Of a stretch of DNA of 64,000 bases, positions 47,247 through 58,063 are shown in pieces. Under the pieces are notes generated by a model. The model ran no database searches. It saw nothing but the letters and a program-made list of their open reading frames with translations, and was not told the origin of the DNA. The first letter of the stretch is position 1; every line of letters starts with the position of its first letter. The stretch comes from Stromatinia cepivora (taxonomy: Eukaryota; Ascomycota; Leotiomycetes; Helotiales; Sclerotiniaceae). A program made the translations under genes and the position numbers. The stretch lies in assembly GCA_014898415.1 (NCBI GenBank), contig RCTD01000008.1, positions 1,550,001-1,614,000 of the forward strand, read 5' to 3'.

Positions 47247-47918
47247 TCATGCTTTTCTCTGATTGAGGCAAGAGCAAGGCCAAATATCTCAAAGCATCCA
47301 AAGAAGCCGCGTTTATTAACTTCTTCTGCTCATTTATCATACCCATAGAAGTATGTATAGTTTGGAAGAAATATCCTTTACATGTATGATATCTTTATGC
47401 TACTTCATGATTCGTGTACCTTGTGGATGTTCCGAGTTATCCTGTCATTGTTCTGTCATTGTTCTGAAGATCCTTACTTTCATCCCAAAGGATTCAACTA
47501 CCACTACTTAGCGGTAAGCGGATTGCGATATAGGTTGCCGGCTCTTGGATAAAAAGCCTTAGTGTGGAGAACTGTCCCGCATTAATTTACCGAAATCACC
47601 CCCTTCGTTCTCGTCTGAATGGTTACAGACGAAGTTCACTTTCAGACAAGTTCACCAATTTATTTCTGTCACATTATATATTTCAGCATTTTCGTGGGTC
47701 ACGTCAAAAAATTTGTCAAAAGGCTGCATAAAGTTATGATGATGTAATTGCATTTCTACTCGATTTACTCCATAGCGCCACGCGGCATTGCCTCTGTACC
47801 AGCCAGAAGGACTTTTGATACACATAATTCCGCAAGTCCTAACATAACCAAAGTGTCTTCAGCAATTCTAATCGATCGAGTCCAATGGTTAGGAGAATCG
47901 TCGAGTGCTCGTGATTGT
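47247..47918. other. intergenic, no gene seen
   Basis: This is the shared 3' flank of two convergent genes. The stretch is AT-balanced with no recognisable content. Confidence 0.5.
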
Positions 47919-48137
47919 TTAATAATAATCGCAATCATTGCATTCATAATGACTACACGCACAGCAAGAGGTAGATCCTGGAGCGCTTGCATCGAGAGGG
48001 CTACTCTGGCCACATCTGCAGCAGGCCATGGTGGTTTGTGCATCGACAGCTGGGCCGCCGAACTCGCCGAGGTTGGTAGAATCATTCATGATGGTACCTT
48101 CAGCGAGGATTGGGGTGATTTGGTTTTGAGAAACCAT
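47919..48137 (-). CDS. Cys-rich microprotein (72 aa)
   Basis: This is a short frame with an ATG (48137-48135). The first 35 residues are polar. The last half has eight Cys, as CCRCGQ (39-42) and CCACSHYECNDC (58-69), ending in Asp-Tyr-Tyr. The two CxxC-like clusters suggest a small zinc-binding knuckle. There is no signal peptide, so it is probably not secreted. Small proteins with this ACCRCG...CSxCxHxxC look are frequent in Helotiales genomes. A longer frame on the opposite strand (47748-48176) lacks any recognisable composition, so I prefer this one. Confidence 0.5.
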   Translation of the reverse strand: MVSQNQITPILAEGTIMNDSTNLGEFGGPAVDAQTTMACCRCGQSSPLDASAPGSTSCCACSHYECNDCDYY

Positions 48138-49055
48138 GGTCTGGAGGTTTTGATAACACGGTTTGAGATGCTTTAGTAAGCTCTTTGGTGTCGGAGAAAG
48201 GATAATGTTAGTTGAGATGGTGGATGTTTCCTATTGTAGGTTGATGAGACGCTGCTAAGTTAAGAGGTCGATGTTGAAGTTGTTCAGTTATTGATTTCGG
48301 TTTTGGGTTTTGACTGTTGTAAGATGAAAGATGGATGGAGGATGATGGAGAAGGACATTTAAGTAGAACTTCACAGTGCTGTCTATTATTCAGCATTCGG
48401 AGCTTAGCTGTACTGAACAGTGAGGATTCACTGGCATCGTTCCCAGAACAACGCCATGTTAACACCCATACGGAAGATTGCGAATCAGCAGCTGTTCAGC
48501 AGCTGTTCGGTGGCACTTCGTAGGAGGAGATCTATCACGTGCGGGAATAGTATCATCCATTCCATGTTCACACGAACATGGTTAGGTGAGTGGGTTCTTG
48601 GGCGTGAAACTCGGGCTCTCACACTATTTTTCACCGTGCACCAAATCCTCAACCCCTGGGCACCGTATCGCAAAAACGGTGCACGTGGAAAGCCATCATA
48701 CGAGATTAGTCTCTGTCATTAAGCGCATAATCAATAAGCCGTACAAAAAGTGTCCCTTAGTGATGATGAATTTTAGACTCGCTTCATGTGAGTGTACTTC
48801 ATTACCATAATTCGGAATCATCCATGTACAAAGGCCTCATTACTCACAGTGTTCTTGCAGTAAATTCTGTGAATAATACTCAAAAATCCATTTTGACCAT
48901 GAATAATTATGGGAATAAGAGCCAGCATCTTCGCTGTCAAAAGTTTATAAAGTTTCGCTGTTGCCATTCTTGAAGCACCCAACGTCAACACAAAATCAAC
49001 AATAACAAAATACAGAACAACAAAACTTGAAACTATTTTAATAACATATATTGAA
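48138..49055. other. intergenic, no gene seen
   Basis: There are several overlapping short frames but none is credible. CAGCAGCTGTT is directly repeated at about 48487-48510. Confidence 0.5.
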
Positions 49056-50258
49056 ATGTGTGACCGTCTTTCCAGCCCAGACTCCAAAATTCTGGACACT
49101 CATTTGGAAACAAAAATAGCTACACCAGAAAGTCCAAAGCTATCCACCACATCGCGCCCTATAGTTCTCCCTGGGGTAGAAGAGTCACTTTCACAGATTC
49201 GTGAATCTTCTAAACTTTCTAGATCTATCCCTAAAAACGCTCCTTCGACTCAGGACAAGGCTACACAAACGCCTGGAACGCAACTAGGCAATCTATTCTG
49301 CATTCCCAAATCAACAACATATGTCGGCGACAAAGTCAACGCCAATTACATGAACCGAGAATTTGTAGGCCGGGTAAGTCGTACTCCTAGCCGAAATCCT
49401 TTCGAGGGTAACAAAGTCTCGGGTTTCGCAAGGGCGCATTTTGATACACTGTCGGCAGGAGAAGGTCTATGCCAACCGCGAAGAGAGGTTGCTCGCTCAT
49501 TTCCCGCACAGAATGCTAGAAACCATGCAATGGTTCCATCAGCTGTCCATATATCTTCTTCAAAGCCTAGACCTAACACGAGTCAGATGCTACCTCCACC
49601 ACCATTCTCCTCGATCAAAGAAGCAACTATTGGCCTGGGCCATAAACCTACAACTTCACACGAGCATGACGCACACGAAACAAACGTCAATAAAAGATAT
49701 ATGGCTAATTCAGTGCAAAACGGTAGACCTTGGAGTTCTATGTCTGGAATCCTTAAGCAAGCAGCAGGTCCCAAACCATTTCTTCCGGCTACAGGCCCTA
49801 CTAGAACAGCATCTGGAAGCAAACTATCCTCATCATGCGTGGAATACACAAATTTCAGGTCTCCTAGACCAAAATCTCCACTCACAAGAGCCCCCATGAA
49901 GGCACCCAAGCCTTCAAGAGGCTCATATGAAAGCCACACAATTCCTGATCCGCCTCCAACAACACCCGGGCCACGTCCGCCAACGCCGCCTCTAACTCCA
50001 ACCCCACGCCTCCCTCCAGTTTCACAACCTCCTCAGTCAATCGACCCATTTATAGTTCGAAGAACACCTCGATCTTATCCAAGCTCATCGAATGCCACAC
50101 CGGACAGACGGAACTCATCATTTCAAGAAAATACACCACAGAACAGGTCGGCTCCAACAGTGCTTCCACGAAAAAGGCCTGCATCTCCAGCCATCAGGCC
50201 CGCCAAGTCTTTACGTCAAGAGAAAAACTCTAGCCGTTTTCATGAAATTGCACACTAA
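49056..50258 (+). CDS. disordered Pro/Ser-rich protein
   Basis: This is a 400-aa single frame from an ATG at 49056. The composition is dominated by Ser, Pro, Thr, Arg and Lys with few hydrophobic residues. There is a proline-rich stretch (PPPTTPGPRPPTPPLTPTPR, about residues 300-320) and a basic Arg-Lys C-terminus (about 370-395) that could be a nuclear localisation signal. No domain, signal peptide or membrane segment is seen. It is probably an intrinsically disordered lineage-specific protein. Its long uninterrupted frame and normal codon use argue for a real gene. It sits inside the glycan locus, but nothing ties it to that function. Confidence 0.6.
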   Translation: MCDRLSSPDSKILDTHLETKIATPESPKLSTTSRPIVLPGVEESLSQIRESSKLSRSIPKNAPSTQDKATQTPGTQLGNLFCIPKSTTYVGDKVNANYMNREFVGRVSRTPSRNPFEGNKVSGFARAHFDTLSAGEGLCQPRREVARSFPAQNARNHAMVPSAVHISSSKPRPNTSQMLPPPPFSSIKEATIGLGHKPTTSHEHDAHETNVNKRYMANSVQNGRPWSSMSGILKQAAGPKPFLPATGPTRTASGSKLSSSCVEYTNFRSPRPKSPLTRAPMKAPKPSRGSYESHTIPDPPPTTPGPRPPTPPLTPTPRLPPVSQPPQSIDPFIVRRTPRSYPSSSNATPDRRNSSFQENTPQNRSAPTVLPRKRPASPAIRPAKSLRQEKNSSRFHEIAH

Positions 50259-50952
50259 TGAAGCATTAAAAGATCGTGGGTATGAGAATTAAAGGAGGTG
50301 GATGGAATAGGTGGATTTTGTAATTCAGTACTTTTTTGTCTTTCCTTACATTTTTTCCTTATTTTGTTTCAGTTAGCTTCTGTTCCGTGGGTATTTTGGA
50401 TATGCCAAAGTTAGGATGTAGTTTGAGGAGAGAGATACTTTAATGTGGATGATGAATGTATCATACTTTTGTGAGATTTTGGAAGGTTAAATCCAAATTT
50501 TCGTTCGTTTTCAATAATGCTATTACTGGAGAGTGAATAAATAATCAGATTCTTACTTTGACCTAAATCTGATGTCGTGAATTCTTATCGCTTGTATATG
50601 GAATATTGTGAGCTCATTCTGCATAATCGTATGACTTGGCTGGGTATTGCACCCATCATTGTTTCGAGTCTCTAGGAAGGCTTCACACAATGAAGTAGTC
50701 TTTGCCTCAAGAATTCACATGGCTATCACGAAGATTATAAGACCACACCATGCAAAAAAAAACTTGTATTGAAGATACTGTAAAAAACCAGCGATCAAGC
50801 GCCAAAACACATACACATTTCCTAAGCCCATTTCATCCACACACGATCTTCATTGCTATTGAGAGGTCTTTCTCATCCTATAACATCTTCCGATTGTTCA
50901 AGTTGTACAATATGAGCAAGTTTCTGGCATGCATTGGACACTAAAACCTCAG
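50259..50952. other. intergenic, no gene seen
   Basis: This is the shared 3' flank of the convergent genes at 49056-50258 and 50953-52113. Confidence 0.5.
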
Positions 50953-52113
50953 TTAATCGGTTTGAATCCATACCGCATTCAGATCATTTGAGCACTGCAT
51001 ACCTAGATTGTTCATTATGTTTTCCTCCACGAATTCTTGCGGAACTCCGTCTTGGTCTTCTTTCCAGACATGGTTGCGGAACAAGTCCCTGGTGAGACCA
51101 TCAGGACAACAATACCGCATATAACTCATAAGTGGCATTCCATATTCTTTTTTACAATCCCGTTTCTGTAAAACCTTCTGCGTGGTGCAATCCCTGCACA
51201 CTCTACCGTCTGGTGAAACATGGCTGTGATTGCAAATACGACAGTTGAATCTATACTTCTTTTCGGCCATGCTTTCATCACCCATCTTTGTCCAAAGGCG
51301 AGGATAGTGCTTGCAGCATGCCAAATATGTAGTAATAGTTCCGTAACTTTCGTCTTGAATCAGTCGGTTGACTATACTGTAGTATCCGGGGGCACGGTTT
51401 TCTGGTACCAAGAGGAACCCATTGTGGTAATCAAGTCGATCGATTTGGTTGATAGTTTGGAGAAGTTCGAAGAGCTGTGTATATTCGCGGCAAGGATGGA
51501 CAAAGTCTACTCTATACGTGCTATTCGTCGTTGTATCGTGAGGAAGATAGTCGGGCGAGTCTTCCGGGGGTCTCTGGATACCTGATGGTCGTGGAGAATA
51601 GATGATGCATTTCGACGGCTTTCCTGCACAATCATGTGGAGAGTCGCATGCATAATTGAGATGGCTTCGGATGCGTTCATGCACATCAATGGGTTCATTT
51701 CGTTCAGGTTCCGATCTAGTCCTGCTCAGAGCTTTCATGCCCGATAGTAATTCATTTCGCTGTGGCTGCTCGAGTGACGAAGGGACCAAAGGTCTCTTAC
51801 CAAAGAAAATTTTTTCATGAAGAGGATATTTTAGGTCCTCCGATTGAAGCTCTTCTTCCGTGAGTGATCTGAAAGCAAGCTCAAGCATTTCTAGTGATGG
51901 TAGTGTCTGGTCAGGCCTCGTGAACATGGATGAGCCGGGAGGGTTTGGAGGCCCGAAAAGAGAGACGAGGTCTGGATGCTCGAGAACGGCTTGTTTGCCA
52001 TACATGCGTTCCATGTACTCCTTGAATGTTCCACGGGCCTCTGCTTCATGTTTTGGGCTCAGCGGTGGGATGTTGGGTGAAGTAGCGGTCTTTTCGAGGC
52101 TTGGCGGAGGCAT
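50953..52113 (-). CDS. hypothetical protein with a CxxC zinc-binding-like pair
   Basis: This is a 386-aa single frame starting at an ATG (52113-52111). The N-terminal third is Pro/Glu-rich and charged. The central part has a CDSPHDCAGKPSKC cluster (about 158-171). The C-terminal third carries a FNCRICNHSHVSPDGRVCRDC segment (about 291-312), where CxxC-x11-CxxC suggests a small zinc ribbon. No membrane segment or signal peptide is present. I recognise no family. It is probably cytosolic or nuclear. Confidence 0.65.
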   Translation of the reverse strand: MPPPSLEKTATSPNIPPLSPKHEAEARGTFKEYMERMYGKQAVLEHPDLVSLFGPPNPPGSSMFTRPDQTLPSLEMLELAFRSLTEEELQSEDLKYPLHEKIFFGKRPLVPSSLEQPQRNELLSGMKALSRTRSEPERNEPIDVHERIRSHLNYACDSPHDCAGKPSKCIIYSPRPSGIQRPPEDSPDYLPHDTTTNSTYRVDFVHPCREYTQLFELLQTINQIDRLDYHNGFLLVPENRAPGYYSIVNRLIQDESYGTITTYLACCKHYPRLWTKMGDESMAEKKYRFNCRICNHSHVSPDGRVCRDCTTQKVLQKRDCKKEYGMPLMSYMRYCCPDGLTRDLFRNHVWKEDQDGVPQEFVEENIMNNLGMQCSNDLNAVWIQTD

Positions 52114-53871
52114 AGTTAGAGCTTCTTGTTGTTGATAATTGTCTACTACTGATATTTGATGGTTTATTGGATATTTTACTGATATATTGGTGATTTATTG
52201 GAACAAAACTCGAAAGAAAAAACTGGAATCCTCGAACCCTTTTGAGTTCGAGAGCAGTGAACAGATTAGTCACAAATCCCCATGATTTGTGACTATTTTT
52301 CGAGATATTATTGACTCATTGTACAGCACCTCGACGATGATTATAACGAGTATGTGCGTAGATTTTGTGAAGGTGACTCGCCTGCTTGAGCTTCGCTTGA
52401 TACCGAAAATGTGATCCCTAAAACTTCGATCCCAAAGAGGAATCATTAACAGCCATCCTACCCTCGATATTCCAAACCAACGCCCACATCTACAACTCTT
52501 ACACTATGTCCGACCTCATTAGTTCGCGATAAAAAGTTTCCAGGTGGGAAAAAGTCTTAACCCCAGAGGAACTTTTCGGGCATAGCAAATGAGCCGTCCT
52601 ACATTCCGTTACTGAGAGACTGAAGATTCTGGAGACCCTCGGAAATAAAAATATGATTGGAGCAAAATCAGAATTTGGTCTGACTCGGAGACCGAAGGGT
52701 CAAGACATATCATGACTATTTTATGAGCATGTTGATTTCTGTGACAGGAGATAAGAATGTGCTATGAGTCCACCAAACGAAATTTTAAGGAGTGACGACC
52801 TCGAAAGCGCAAAGACAAACAAATGAATGATCCGTCAAAATTGATTCCACAAAGTTTTTAGATGTCTACAAACCAATCTGAAGCAACACCATGTGACGAT
52901 TCCATTCACTTCCACAGAAACATGCGTAATTCCTTACGCGCGAAAACAGCCTAAACTACAGTAATATGCGAGTGGCTCTGAATGAAGCTCATGAGTTTGA
53001 AAGTACATGATATTGGTACCTGCAGGCGTGTTCATCGTGTTAGTAGATCGTTTTGCTCACTTGGAGTACAATACCAATAAAATATTTCCCCTTTTGGTAT
53101 ATCTACCTTCACAATAATCTCCCATGCCCAAAGTCATTTATCATTCTCCTCTTTCTCTGTCTATCCCCTGGATCATGTTCACCCTTTCCTATTTTCCTCT
53201 CGCAATTCCCCTCACACGCACGAAAATCTAGCAATTTCTTCTGATTCAAACTTGTCGGAATGTGAATCACGTGCATGGTAAGGATGGTAAGGATCACGTG
53301 CGCACTAGTGCTCGCACTAGTGCCTCGGCATGCACCATTATATAGTTCTTCACCCTCCATAGATTCTAGCTCTCTAGGCAAATCAAAACGTATCAAAAAC
53401 CACAGAGTTCCATACGTTCGTTGATAAGCTTCACTTCCCCGTATACAGTTATCCCGACACAAACATATTTCTCAGCAACAAATAGTCCTGCCTTTCAGAT
53501 TCCAGGGAAGTCCCATCTGACAACTTCATCTAACGAAACCAGACCCAGTTCACAGTCCACGGCCCGCTTTTCTGGGAGCAGTTGACGTTGGACTTTTTGA
53601 TTTGTCTAGATATTGGACCCGTCCCAAAACATGCCATCGTAAAACTGCCACTCCGAGACGTAAATCGTAAGTCTTACATTAATAGCGCACTGCAAACAAA
53701 AAAACAGATGTATAGTGCCACTACTCGCGCCTCTCCTATCTCTATGTGCGTGAATCACCCATCTTCCGCAAATCCGCCATTCTCTATACCCTTGTCTTCC
53801 TCCAATATGTATTATGAAAACTGCTACATGTTGCCATACTATTCGATCTTTATACTTCATATTTATTCCTT
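52114..53871. other. long intergenic stretch, no gene seen
   Basis: About 1.75 kb lies between the CxxC gene and the 3' end of the GT91-like gene. The open frames here are short and uninformative. The only structure seen is the palindrome cluster at 53266-53340. Confidence 0.5.
53266..53345. promoter_or_regulatory. cluster of CACGTG boxes and GCACTAGTGC palindromes
   Basis: CACGTG occurs at 53268-53273 and 53295-53300, separated by a doubled GGTAAGGAT. Two perfect 10-bp palindromes GCACTAGTGC follow at 53302-53311 and 53314-53323, then a TTATATAG TATA-like box near 53338. Palindromes in pairs are typical of bZIP/bHLH binding sites. No gene with a clear start lies just downstream on the plus strand, so the target is unclear. 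Confidence 0.4.
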
Positions 53872-55557
53872 TCATGGTTTGTGCGATCCGTCTTGTAGCA
53901 ATCCAGGACAAATTCTTAAACACTGCAACAACTCAGACACAGGAACTCTTCCATAAACCTGATCGTGATCATCAACACCCACACTGAGGATGATCTCATC
54001 GTCCAGAAACCCCACACCTTTATCCCTTATATCCCCATCTTCTTTACTCCAAGCATATGCAATAGTAGTGGTATAAGTGAGCTTGGCCCAAAAACCACGA
54101 CCTTCTGACAAAGCTTCTGGAACATCGGCCCAACTTTCCTCGGCAGTCCAGCCAGTGGTTGTTTCGTTTGCGAATAGAATAGGGTGTTGGCTTATGGCTA
54201 ACATACTAAAAGGTGGTGTTGCTGCCCACATAACGAAATATCTTTCGTATCGTATCGGCAGGTCCAAAAAGTTTTTGTGTTTGCGATGAATGGCTGCAAT
54301 GAAAACTGTATCTGGAGTCTCAGAAATACAGGTAGAATTAGGTCGAGTACAAAGAATTAACTTCAAGGCAGGTGTAGCCTGGTGCCAAGTAGCATTTGCC
54401 ATGTATCTGTTGAGTTTAATCTCCTCAGGTGTTGCATCGACGAGACAGGAGATCTCGTTTGGGTCCGTCAAATTAGTCGTCGTGAAACCACTACCGATCA
54501 GTTTTGCAAAAGTGCGTTTTGATGAAGTCAGCTCATAATGGACGTATGACGAGGAGGGAGTTGGCGAAAATATAAACCAGTTTTTCTCGTACGATCTTCG
54601 AGTTTCTGCCGGATTTCTTGTCAACTCAGTCAAGACTGAATAAGATTTCAGTGGTCCTCCAAATCGTTTTCGTGAAGATGAAAATACTTCTTCCAGTTCA
54701 GGGTATACGGAGCGAAGATCAATAGACCACAACCCGATGCAAGCATACCGCGACCTAGCAATGCTTTAGCGACCGGAATCTGGAGAATTGCACAAAGAAG
54801 CATACTGAGAAGATACCATCAATATTGGTTCCCCTCTTCCAGAATAGAAGATCCTAGGATCATGGAAGCCAGGAATATCGGCGAGTCCTTCCTGATTTCC
54901 TTGGCAACTCTCCGCTGGGGTTGGAGGGACATTCACTTCAGTGGGAGTATTTTCACATCTCAGCCCTCCGTTGCTGCCGAGGACTTCGATGTCTTCATCC
55001 GTACAGGCTCTTTCTTGGAGACTTCCATGAATTTCAGTCCTTGGATGGCAAATGTTTGCTTCACACAAGACATTGACTCGATAGCCGCGGTCCTTTAAGT
55101 ACACCATGCTCACGATCAAATACTGATTCTTTGCCCAGTATGGCAAAGAGAAAATTGTTGGATTCCAGAATGTTCTTGACTCGGGAGATCCAACTCGAGG
55201 TTTCATGGAAATGTTGTAGAGCAAATTAGGGAGTCTAAGATGGTTCGTAAATTTGTTAACTGGATCGGAACAATATGCGGTGAGTTGTAACAAAGCATGC
55301 GGGACAGTATTTTTCGAAGTAGGGAGCGTGTTCAAATTTCCGTTGCCTAGATGCGCCCATGATTGACCAGGAGTCTTCGAGTAGTGCTTAAATGGATGAG
55401 GTATTGGAACACGAATCGGCGTGTCGTGTTTTGCGGGGTTATGGACCTGTTTTCCATATCGGGAAGGGAAGAGGTTAGAGATAAGGATTGCAATCCAAAG
55501 AAGGATCGCGAGTGGTAAAATAAGCCTTTTTGAGACTTTAATCGCCATCTTTTGCAT
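53872..55557 (-). CDS. probable GT91-like (beta-mannosyltransferase family) protein
   Basis: There are two exons, 55557-54806 and 54754-53872, joined by a 51-nt intron (GTATGC donor, GCTAAAG branch, CTAG acceptor), giving 544 aa. The frame is open further upstream, but 55557 is the first ATG and places a type II anchor (RLILPLAILLWIAILISNLF) at the N-terminus. Landmarks are FWNPTIFSLPYWAKNQYLIV, DPRIFYSGRGEPILM, SRYACIGLWSIDLR, KNWFIFSP, NRYMANATWHQAT, IRYERYFVMWAATPPF and the C-terminal GVGFLDDEIILSVGVDD...LLQCLRICPG. This pattern resembles the fungal beta-mannosyltransferase family (GT91, as in Candida BMT proteins). That assignment is from memory and not certain. It is divergent from the SGNH-like gene across 403 bases. 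Confidence 0.6.
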
Positions 55558-55960
55558 GTTAAGGCGAGGTAGAACAATGATTGAAAGATTAGTATATGGG
55601 TATCTCCTCTTGGCGGATAACAACTGGCAAATTCCAGTGTTTTATCGAAGAGAAGAGAAGAGAAGGAGAAAAATAAAAGTATTGCCTTTGTCAATACATT
55701 GTAGCATTTGGCCGGTTGCAAGCTTTGGAATTGGCTATCGATTGCGGAATATGGAAGGACCAAGTCTAAGAAAAGAAGCCACGAGATTCTCGAAAAATGC
55801 ACCTTCCCACCTGTGAATATTTGCTACATCTTAAATTTTATCGCCTTGAATGAGTTTAACATGAACACAATCTTTGCATTTTGATCACAATAAATTTCTT
55901 TGGTGTTTGTTTTGCTACAATCTTGCTCTATTGCTCAATTTTGACCACATTTTGTTCACA
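55558..55960. promoter_or_regulatory. 403-bp bidirectional promoter region
   Basis: The GT91-like gene starts leftward and the SGNH-like gene rightward from this spacer, so it must drive both. The right part is T/A-rich and the middle purine-rich (AAGAGAAGAGAAGAG near 55648). No recognised operator can be named. Shared control of the two genes is an inference from the spacing. Confidence 0.5.
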
Positions 55961-58063
55961 ATGGTTTATATCTCTCCATTCTCAACTCCAACGCCAACTC
56001 CGACTGCAACAAGTGAAACACCTCTTCGACAACAAACAAATAATACATCACCATGGTCAGAAATTTCAATGGAGAACTGGCGAAATGGTGTGGATTTCGG
56101 GAGTCCACCACCAGCTTATGACGAAGAGGTGCAGCCAGAGACGCCTCACAGGCTTTATAAAGCCAACCTGGAGAACCTCCACAAAGCTATATGGCTCACT
56201 GTATTGATAATGATTTGCTTTTGGTTCTGGTTGAGTCAACAACAGCAACAGATACGCTTTTATCAATACGACACGGAGATTTCCACAGCGAGGCCAGCAT
56301 TGGACGGACTTCAGTTTATCGACGCAAGTCATCCTTACATACGTGTATGTTATCATACCGATCTGTAAGCAGCACCGTGCTAACACAATACAGTACGTGG
56401 GACGTTGGTCTTCGACTCTGGGTGGGATGAGAAAAGATGGGTCGTTTCCAGGCATGTTTCCCTGTTATTTCAACCGTGACTTGCTAACTGAGTTTTCCCA
56501 GGCATTTATCTCGATATTGCCTTCAACGGAAGTAGTACCATTCTAATTTCGCTCTACAACTCAGACCAACAAGCACATGACAAAAGAAAAAGCGTCCAGA
56601 ATAAAACCGCGAAATCTGGACTCCCGCCATTGTTGGATCATACGAGCGCAGAGCCTATCTCTTTGCTTGCCCAAGTTGATGACGAAGAGTATGTCATACT
56701 TCCAAACGCAACATCACTCGTGGCTATTCGAACAAAAGATCTCGATCCTCAGTCCCGTCATCTCATTCGAATCATTGCACCAATGGTCGGCAGGGACACA
56801 GTGGAGACGTTTCAATTTCTGGGAGTCTGGTTAGATGAAGGTGGACAACTAATTCCAGTCCAAGACCCAATGGTGTCAACCACAAAACCACAATTATACA
56901 CAAGAGATATTGCAAATGAAGAGTTCGATCTGCCCATAAATGACCTACCACGACAAAATGACCCTCAGCGAAAGATGCTGGAGATTCTTACGGATCTACC
57001 TGGCTCTATGACAGGTCTAGACAGGCGAAAGCATCGGATAGCTTCCAATCTTGCAAATGGAATATTGGGAGGAGTGATGGGCTGGGAATATTTGACTGGT
57101 GAGATGTTTGGCAGTGATCATGTAACTATTGGAATGGACGGGATGTGCCTGGTACAAGATTGTATCGGTGGTAGAGGCACTCCGGCAGGATTGGCAGATG
57201 TCTTTTTCCAAAGGTAACTTCGCCAATACCAATTTCTAGAAGCTTGCTAATGCTTACAGCGGACCACTTGGTTCTGGGCAATATGCGCAACCATGGCTCT
57301 TTCAATCTTATATTCCGGATGTAATGGTGTGTGGTTTTCCTCAATTATACCTGCACAAAGTAGCTGGGGCTAAATTGCTTAGATTCTCAACATCGGTAAT
57401 GCTGACTGGGACTCATTTCGAATATATAATGAACAATACAACCTGACGACGTGGGAATTGAGCGTGCTTTTCGAGGAAACCTATGTTTCCTTAATCAGAG
57501 CAATCAGAACCTTGGCATACCCCAAATACTCCTCCACTATGGCCGAGACCGCGCAATACGACTATCCCCAACATCGAGCGGTTGATATCCCGATATTCGT
57601 AATGAGACCATTTCGCGGGCAGCTGGAACAGTCAACGCACTCTATAGTTGATCGGCTTCAATTTGAGGGGGATAAATCTGTATTTTGGCTTGATACTTCA
57701 GGCTGGCTGAATACCGATCTTGATTTTGAGGGACGGCCAGAAGATCAAGATTTTTTCCTTGACGGTAAGAACAAATCCACTGCTCTCAATGTCGATTGCT
57801 AATAGCAAATAGAAGAAAGCCCTCGGAAAGAATGGCGTCTGACGGAGAGGGGAAATCAGCGCGTTGCAATCTTGCTGCATATGCATGTTTGCAGATATCT
57901 TGCACAAGAAGCCGATAAATGTGCATTCTTAGCTCCGGAAGCATATCAGGGTGTAAATGTTGATCCGGTTGCAATGCATTTCGATGAATACATGAGAGAT
58001 GAGAAAGAGAGGAGGTTGAAAAAGTTATTCTGGGTGTCCCCGGGGGATGAAGGAAAAGTCTAA
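55961..58063 (+). CDS. membrane-anchored SGNH-like hydrolase/esterase
   Basis: I place six exons: 55961-56344, 56394-56451, 56502-57213, 57260-57326, 57383-57764 and 57813-58063. This gives 617 aa in one frame. Intron 2 uses a GC donor (CAG|GCATGT) with a TGCTAAC branch. The cytosolic tail has a PPAY motif (50-53), a ubiquitin-ligase-binding type of site, followed by a membrane anchor (about 77-91). The lumenal part reads YVGRW...FPGIYLDIAFNG, a carbohydrate-esterase-like beta-sandwich pattern. Next come a DLPGSMTG segment (possible Ser block), IGMDGMCLVQDCIGGRG, ILNIGNADWDSF (the Asn block III) and WRLTERGNQRVAILLHMHVC at the C-terminal end. This resembles fungal SGNH/GDSL-type proteins. The usual GDS Ser motif is not exact and activity is unproven. 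A deacetylase role on the glycan is inferred. Confidence 0.65.

Noticed and set aside
47748..48176. 142-codon plus-strand frame
   Set aside because: It has no recognisable content and overlaps the Cys-rich minus-strand frame, whose composition is much less random.
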